DNA of 8,810 nucleotides from Pseudomonadota bacterium (GTDB lineage Bacteria > Pseudomonadota > Gammaproteobacteria > Burkholderiales > Rhodocyclaceae). A program made the position numbers and the translations under genes. The notes below the pieces were generated by a model, which was given only the letters and a program-made list of their open reading frames with translations, searched no databases and was not told where the DNA came from. Location: positions 1-8,810 of the forward strand of contig JAUPVD010000060.1 of assembly GCA_030917225.1 (NCBI GenBank), read 5' to 3'. Shown in pieces: positions 6,335-8,810 of this stretch (position 1 is its first letter; every line of letters starts with the position of its first letter).

Positions 6335-7129
6335 ATGCAGCAATACCTCGACCTGATGCAGCACGTACTGACGCACGGCAACGAAAAATCCGACCGTACC
6401 GGCACCGGCACCCGCTCGGTCTTTGGCTGGCAGATGCGCTTCAATCTGGCGGATGGCTTCCCGGTGCTGACCACCAAGAAACTCCACCTGCGTTCGATCA
6501 TCCACGAACTGCTGTGGTTCCTGCAGGGGGATACCAACATCAAGTACCTGCAGGACAACGGTGTCCGCATCTGGGACGAATGGGCCGACGAGAACGGCAA
6601 CCTTGGCCCGGTCTACGGCCACCAGTGGCGGCACTGGACCACCGCCGATGGTCGCGAGGTCGATCAGATTGCCCAGCTGGTCGAGGGACTGAAGAAGAAC
6701 CCGGATTCGCGCCGCCACCTGGTCAGCGCCTGGAACCCGGGCGATGTCGACCGTATGGCACTGCCGCCCTGCCACGCCCTTTTCCAGTTCTACGTCGCCG
6801 ATGGCCGGCTGTCGTGCCAGCTCTATCAGCGCAGCGCCGACATTTTCCTCGGTGTGCCCTTCAACATCGCCTCCTACGCGCTGCTGACGCTGATGCTGGC
6901 GCAGGTCTGCAATCTCAAGCCCGGCGATTTCGTGCATACGCTGGGTGATGCCCACCTCTACAGCAACCATCTGGAGCAAACGAAATTGCAGCTCTCGCGT
7001 GAGACCCGCGCCCTGCCGACGATGCGACTCACCCCCGAGGTGAAGGATCTGTTCGCTTTCCGCTTCGAGGATTTCACCCTCGAAGGCTATGACCCACACC
7101 CGCATATCCCGGCGCCCGTCGCCGTCTGA
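6335..7129 (+). CDS. thyA: Thymidylate synthase
   Basis: ThyA methylates dUMP to dTMP using methylenetetrahydrofolate and releases dihydrofolate, the only de novo route to thymidylate in organisms lacking ThyX. The 264-residue product has exactly the length of E. coli ThyA, and catalytic positions fall at the same numbers: C146 in PPCHALFQF, phosphate-binding R21, R126, R127 and R166, D169, N177, H207 and Y209. The folate-contact C-terminus ends in APVAV. The ribosome site is weak (AGG about 7 bases upstream) after a pyrimidine-rich leader, but the N-terminus [12 protein letters not shown] fits the family start. pgi begins 6 bases after the stop and folA follows, so the dihydrofolate produced here is recycled by a gene on the same likely transcript. 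Confidence 0.99.
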   Translation: MQQYLDLMQHVLTHGNEKSDRTGTGTRSVFGWQMRFNLADGFPVLTTKKLHLRSIIHELLWFLQGDTNIKYLQDNGVRIWDEWADENGNLGPVYGHQWRHWTTADGREVDQIAQLVEGLKKNPDSRRHLVSAWNPGDVDRMALPPCHALFQFYVADGRLSCQLYQRSADIFLGVPFNIASYALLTLMLAQVCNLKPGDFVHTLGDAHLYSNHLEQTKLQLSRETRALPTMRLTPEVKDLFAFRFEDFTLEGYDPHPHIPAPVAV

Positions 7130-7135
7130 CACCCG

Positions 7136-8740
7136 ATGATGATCGCCAACACCCGCGCCTGGCAGGCGCTTGCCGAACACGCCGAGACGATTCGCGCACG
7201 CCACCTGCGCGATCTGTTTGCCGAAGACCATCAGCGTTTTGTCCGCTGCTCGCTGGCCACCGATGGATTGCTGTTCGACTACTCGAAGCAGCGCCTCGAT
7301 GCCACCACCTTGAAGCTCCTTGGCGACCTCGCCGACGCGGCGGATGTGCGCGGCTGGATCGAGCGCATGTTCCGGGGCGAAACGGTGAACCGCAGCGAAA
7401 ACCGTGCTGCCCTGCATGTGGCGATGCGCAGCAGCGGCACCGAACCGATTTTCGTCGACGGGCATGACGTCATGCCCGACATCCTTGCCGGCCGCGCACG
7501 CATGCGGCAGTTCTGCGACGCAGTGCGCAGCGGAGAATGGCGCGGCTATTCGGGCGAGCCCATCCGCGCCGTGGTCAATATCGGTATCGGCGGTTCCGAT
7601 CTCGGCCCGCGCATGGCGACCACCGCCCTGGGTGCCTACACACATCCGTCGCTGCAGGTGTTCTACGTTTCAAACCTCGATGCCGCCGACCTGGCACCGA
7701 CGCTGGAAATTCTGGACCCACGCACGACCCTGTTCATCATCACCAGCAAGACCTTCACGACACAGGAAAGCCTCACCAACGCACGGACAGCGCGCGACTG
7801 GCTGCTCAGCGAAGCTGGCGATGCCGGGGACCGGGCGATGGCACAGCAGTTTGTCGGGGTCACCGCCAATGCGGCCGAAGCCTTGCGCTTCGGCATCGCG
7901 CCGGATCGCCTGTTCGAATTCCGCGACTGGGTGGGCGGCCGCTTCTCACTATGGTCAGCCGTTGGCCTGCCTCTGGCGCTGGCCATCGGCATGAACGCCT
8001 TCGAGCAACTGCTGGCCGGTGCCGAGTCGATGGACCGGCATTTCCGCAGCGCCCCCGCCGAGCGCAACCTGCCGCTGCTGATGGCACTGATCGGTATCTG
8101 GAACATCAACTTCCTCGGTGCCTGGAACCTGTCGATCTCGCCCTACAGCCAGTCCCTGCGCTACCTGCCGGACTACCTGCAGCAACTCGACATGGAGTCG
8201 AACGGCAAGTCGCTGACCCCTGCCGGCCAGCCCGTCGGCGTACATACGGCGCCGGTACTCTGGGGCGGCGCCGGCAGCAATACGCAGCACGCCTACTTCC
8301 AGTTGCTGCATCAGGGTGGCTGGCTGATTCCCAGCGACTTCATCGCCTTTGCCGAAAGCGACTATCCGCTCGCCGGGCATCATGAAAAGCTGCTCGCCAA
8401 CTGCCTGGCACAGGCCGAAGCGCTGGCCTTTGGCAACGACCACGCAGACCCGCTGCGCGCCTGCCCCGGCAACCAGCCCTCGTCAACCTTGCTGCTGCGG
8501 CAATTGACGCCATTCACGCTCGGTCAGCTGATCGCCGCCTACGAGCACAAGGTCTGCGCACAAGCGGCGATCTGGGGTATCAACCCCTTCGACCAATGGG
8601 GCGTCGAGCTCGGCAAGAAACTCGCGGCTCGGCTGCTGCCTGCATTCGAGGGTAACGAAGCAGTCAGCACCGACGCATCCACCGCCGGGTTGCTGGCCTG
8701 GCTGCAAGCCCACGGCAAGACAAGCAAAGGTACCGAATGA
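7136..8740 (+). CDS. pgi: Glucose-6-phosphate isomerase
   Basis: Pgi interconverts glucose-6-phosphate and fructose-6-phosphate in the cytoplasm, linking glycolysis or gluconeogenesis to hexose use. The 534-residue product (E. coli Pgi is 549) carries the sugar-phosphate site NIGIGGSDLGP (148-158) and SKTFTTQES (204-212), the PGI signature DWVGGRFSLWSAVG (264-277), and the catalytic residues E354 in MESNGK, H385 in NTQHAYFQ and K494 in VELGKK. Compared with E. coli it is shorter in the stretch between AEALAFG and PGNQPSS, where an acidic insert is missing. An ATG at 7139 follows directly in frame; neither has a clear ribosome site, so translation may be coupled to thyA, whose stop is only 6 bases upstream. 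Its last bases overlap the folA start as ATGA. Confidence 0.98.
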   Translation: MMIANTRAWQALAEHAETIRARHLRDLFAEDHQRFVRCSLATDGLLFDYSKQRLDATTLKLLGDLADAADVRGWIERMFRGETVNRSENRAALHVAMRSSGTEPIFVDGHDVMPDILAGRARMRQFCDAVRSGEWRGYSGEPIRAVVNIGIGGSDLGPRMATTALGAYTHPSLQVFYVSNLDAADLAPTLEILDPRTTLFIITSKTFTTQESLTNARTARDWLLSEAGDAGDRAMAQQFVGVTANAAEALRFGIAPDRLFEFRDWVGGRFSLWSAVGLPLALAIGMNAFEQLLAGAESMDRHFRSAPAERNLPLLMALIGIWNINFLGAWNLSISPYSQSLRYLPDYLQQLDMESNGKSLTPAGQPVGVHTAPVLWGGAGSNTQHAYFQLLHQGGWLIPSDFIAFAESDYPLAGHHEKLLANCLAQAEALAFGNDHADPLRACPGNQPSSTLLLRQLTPFTLGQLIAAYEHKVCAQAAIWGINPFDQWGVELGKKLAARLLPAFEGNEAVSTDASTAGLLAWLQAHGKTSKGTE

Positions 8741-8810
8741 GCACACTCTCGCTGATCGCCGCCATGGCCAACGACCGGATCATCGGTCGCGACAACACCC
8801 TGCCCTGGCA
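8737..8810 (+). CDS. folA: Dihydrofolate reductase, N-terminal fragment cut by window edge
   Basis: FolA reduces dihydrofolate to tetrahydrofolate with NADPH, completing the cycle opened by ThyA. Only 24 full codons are visible: MSTLSLIAAMANDRIIGRDN then TLPW. This is the family's first beta strand, the I-G turn and the xLPW segment at the active site; the tryptophan corresponds to W22 of E. coli. The ATG overlaps the pgi stop in an ATGA arrangement, typical of translational coupling. The catalytic acidic residue and the rest lie outside the window. Confidence 0.93.
   Translation, partial: MSTLSLIAAMANDRIIGRDNTLPW

Noticed and set aside
6220..6948. Rightward open frame starting upstream of thyA in another frame
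   Set aside because: It begins before the likely promoter and runs out of frame through thyA, so it is not a leader peptide or gene.
6218..7645. Leftward 475-codon open frame across thyA and pgi
   Set aside because: It spans two strongly supported genes and their gap on the other strand, with no domain of its own.

Overview
This looks like ordinary core chromosome from a GC-rich betaproteobacterium. The Rhodocyclales (Azonexus, Dechloromonas or Accumulibacter type) are my best guess, from protein similarity to remembered families and from the style of the dispersed intergenic repeats; this was not confirmed by a search. Eight protein genes are present, seven complete and one cut by the right edge. 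I see no prophage, insertion sequence, CRISPR array, defence island, tRNA or rRNA.

Layout. Bases 1-465 hold no convincing gene: a cluster of inverted repeats (80-218), then a strong intrinsic terminator (419-447). That terminator closes a leftward, Tat-exported TRAP solute-binding protein of the 2-oxoacid (TakP) type at 466-1545, which has its own promoter. Next is leftward pmbA (tldE), encoding a subunit of the TldD/TldE protease. It is divergent from rightward yjgA (darP, ribosome assembly factor), as in E. coli, and a small palindrome sits between them. yjgA is followed 19 bases later by mog (molybdenum cofactor synthesis). A nested inverted repeat (4443-4573) separates mog from a convergent leftward gene for a 507-residue protein with a C-terminal PilZ domain. 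Divergent from that is a rightward run of thyA, pgi and folA, with gaps of 6 and -4 bases.

Function. thyA and folA work together: thymidylate synthase produces dihydrofolate and dihydrofolate reductase recycles it. pgi, for the glycolytic isomerase, sits between them and is probably co-transcribed. The PilZ protein is the least characterised product and the best candidate for new biology, as a probable c-di-GMP effector with a large N-terminal region I do not recognise. The other genes are standard housekeeping. I found no clearly undescribed multi-gene system.
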